From Peromyscus leucopus (lineage: Eukaryota > Chordata > Mammalia > Rodentia > Cricetidae), in contig NC_051069.1 in assembly GCF_004664715.2 (NCBI RefSeq), positions 11,046,501 through 11,110,500 of the forward strand: a stretch of DNA of 64,000 nt, given 5' to 3'. Of the stretch, positions 63,907 to 64,000 are shown piece by piece; within the stretch, counting starts at the first letter, position 1, and each line of letters opens with the position of its first letter. A program made the translations under genes and the position numbers. The notes beneath the pieces are model-generated. The model made no database searches. It had not been told where the DNA came from and saw only the letters and a list, made by a program, of their open reading frames with translations.

Positions 63907-64000
63907 CCAGGTAGTGCATGTATCTGGGCCCTGCTTTGTGTGTCACTGGGCCATTATCACACAATTGGGATTAGTGTCTACGGAAGTCTTAAAACCTGCT

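Overview
The window looks like nuclear DNA from a muroid rodent, probably a cricetid (hamster, vole or deer-mouse group). The evidence is the repeat content: B1, B2, B3 and B4 SINEs, ORR1/MT-type MaLR LTRs, a URR1-like hAT element, about fifteen long (TG)n/(CA)n arrays, and class-II-like LTRs (TG...CA ends, 6-bp target duplications, B1-like segments inside) of a kind I associate with cricetid genomes. There is no prokaryotic gene organisation, and almost none of the open frames of 60-200 codons look like protein genes.

Protein-coding signal is sparse. The one convincing piece is on the + strand. An internal exon at 46768-46871 (acceptor ctctag, donor gtaagt) joins in frame to a terminal exon at 47763-47903 that ends in TAG. 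Together they give about 80 residues of the C-terminus of a protein I could not identify. The intron between them holds a (TG)n array and a B3 SINE. A weaker exon candidate lies upstream at 43332-43418. The rest reads as intron or intergenic DNA, with several blocks that look conserved and non-coding (1-290, 18160-18310, 25480-25640, 35385-35485, 43862-44205, 61640-61965).

Layout. 1-13 kb: a conserved-looking AT-rich start, microsatellites, SINEs, a solo LTR (7150-7628, AGTAAC duplication), a URR1-like element, and a MaLR LTR with another LTR nested in it (11472-12192). 13-20 kb: an LTR with polypurine tract and a scrap of ERV interior (13061-13770), a MaLR LTR split by a SINE, and a local rearrangement at 18803-19598 made of a 176-bp inverted pair interleaved with a 111-bp direct pair. 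20-36 kb: SINEs, a MaLR-like LTR carrying a 34-bp minisatellite, a 40-bp minisatellite (30941-31212) and Z-DNA-prone alternating tracts. 36-48 kb: the longest repeat-poor stretch, then nested LTRs, a conserved-looking block, a second solo LTR (45349-45806, CTGGGC duplication) and the exons, with an antisense poly(A)-tailed retrocopy end just downstream. 48-64 kb: SINEs, LTRs, a 26-bp minisatellite, long purine and pyrimidine tracts, ancient L1-like remnants and a CpG-containing conserved-looking block near 61.8 kb.

I found no operon, CRISPR array, tRNA or rRNA gene, intact transposase or intact retroviral gene, and nothing I would call a new molecular system. The items most worth following up are the unidentified C-terminal exons, the inverted/direct duplication complex and the SINE-containing LTR family. 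Repeat-family names come from remembered consensus patterns, not from a search.
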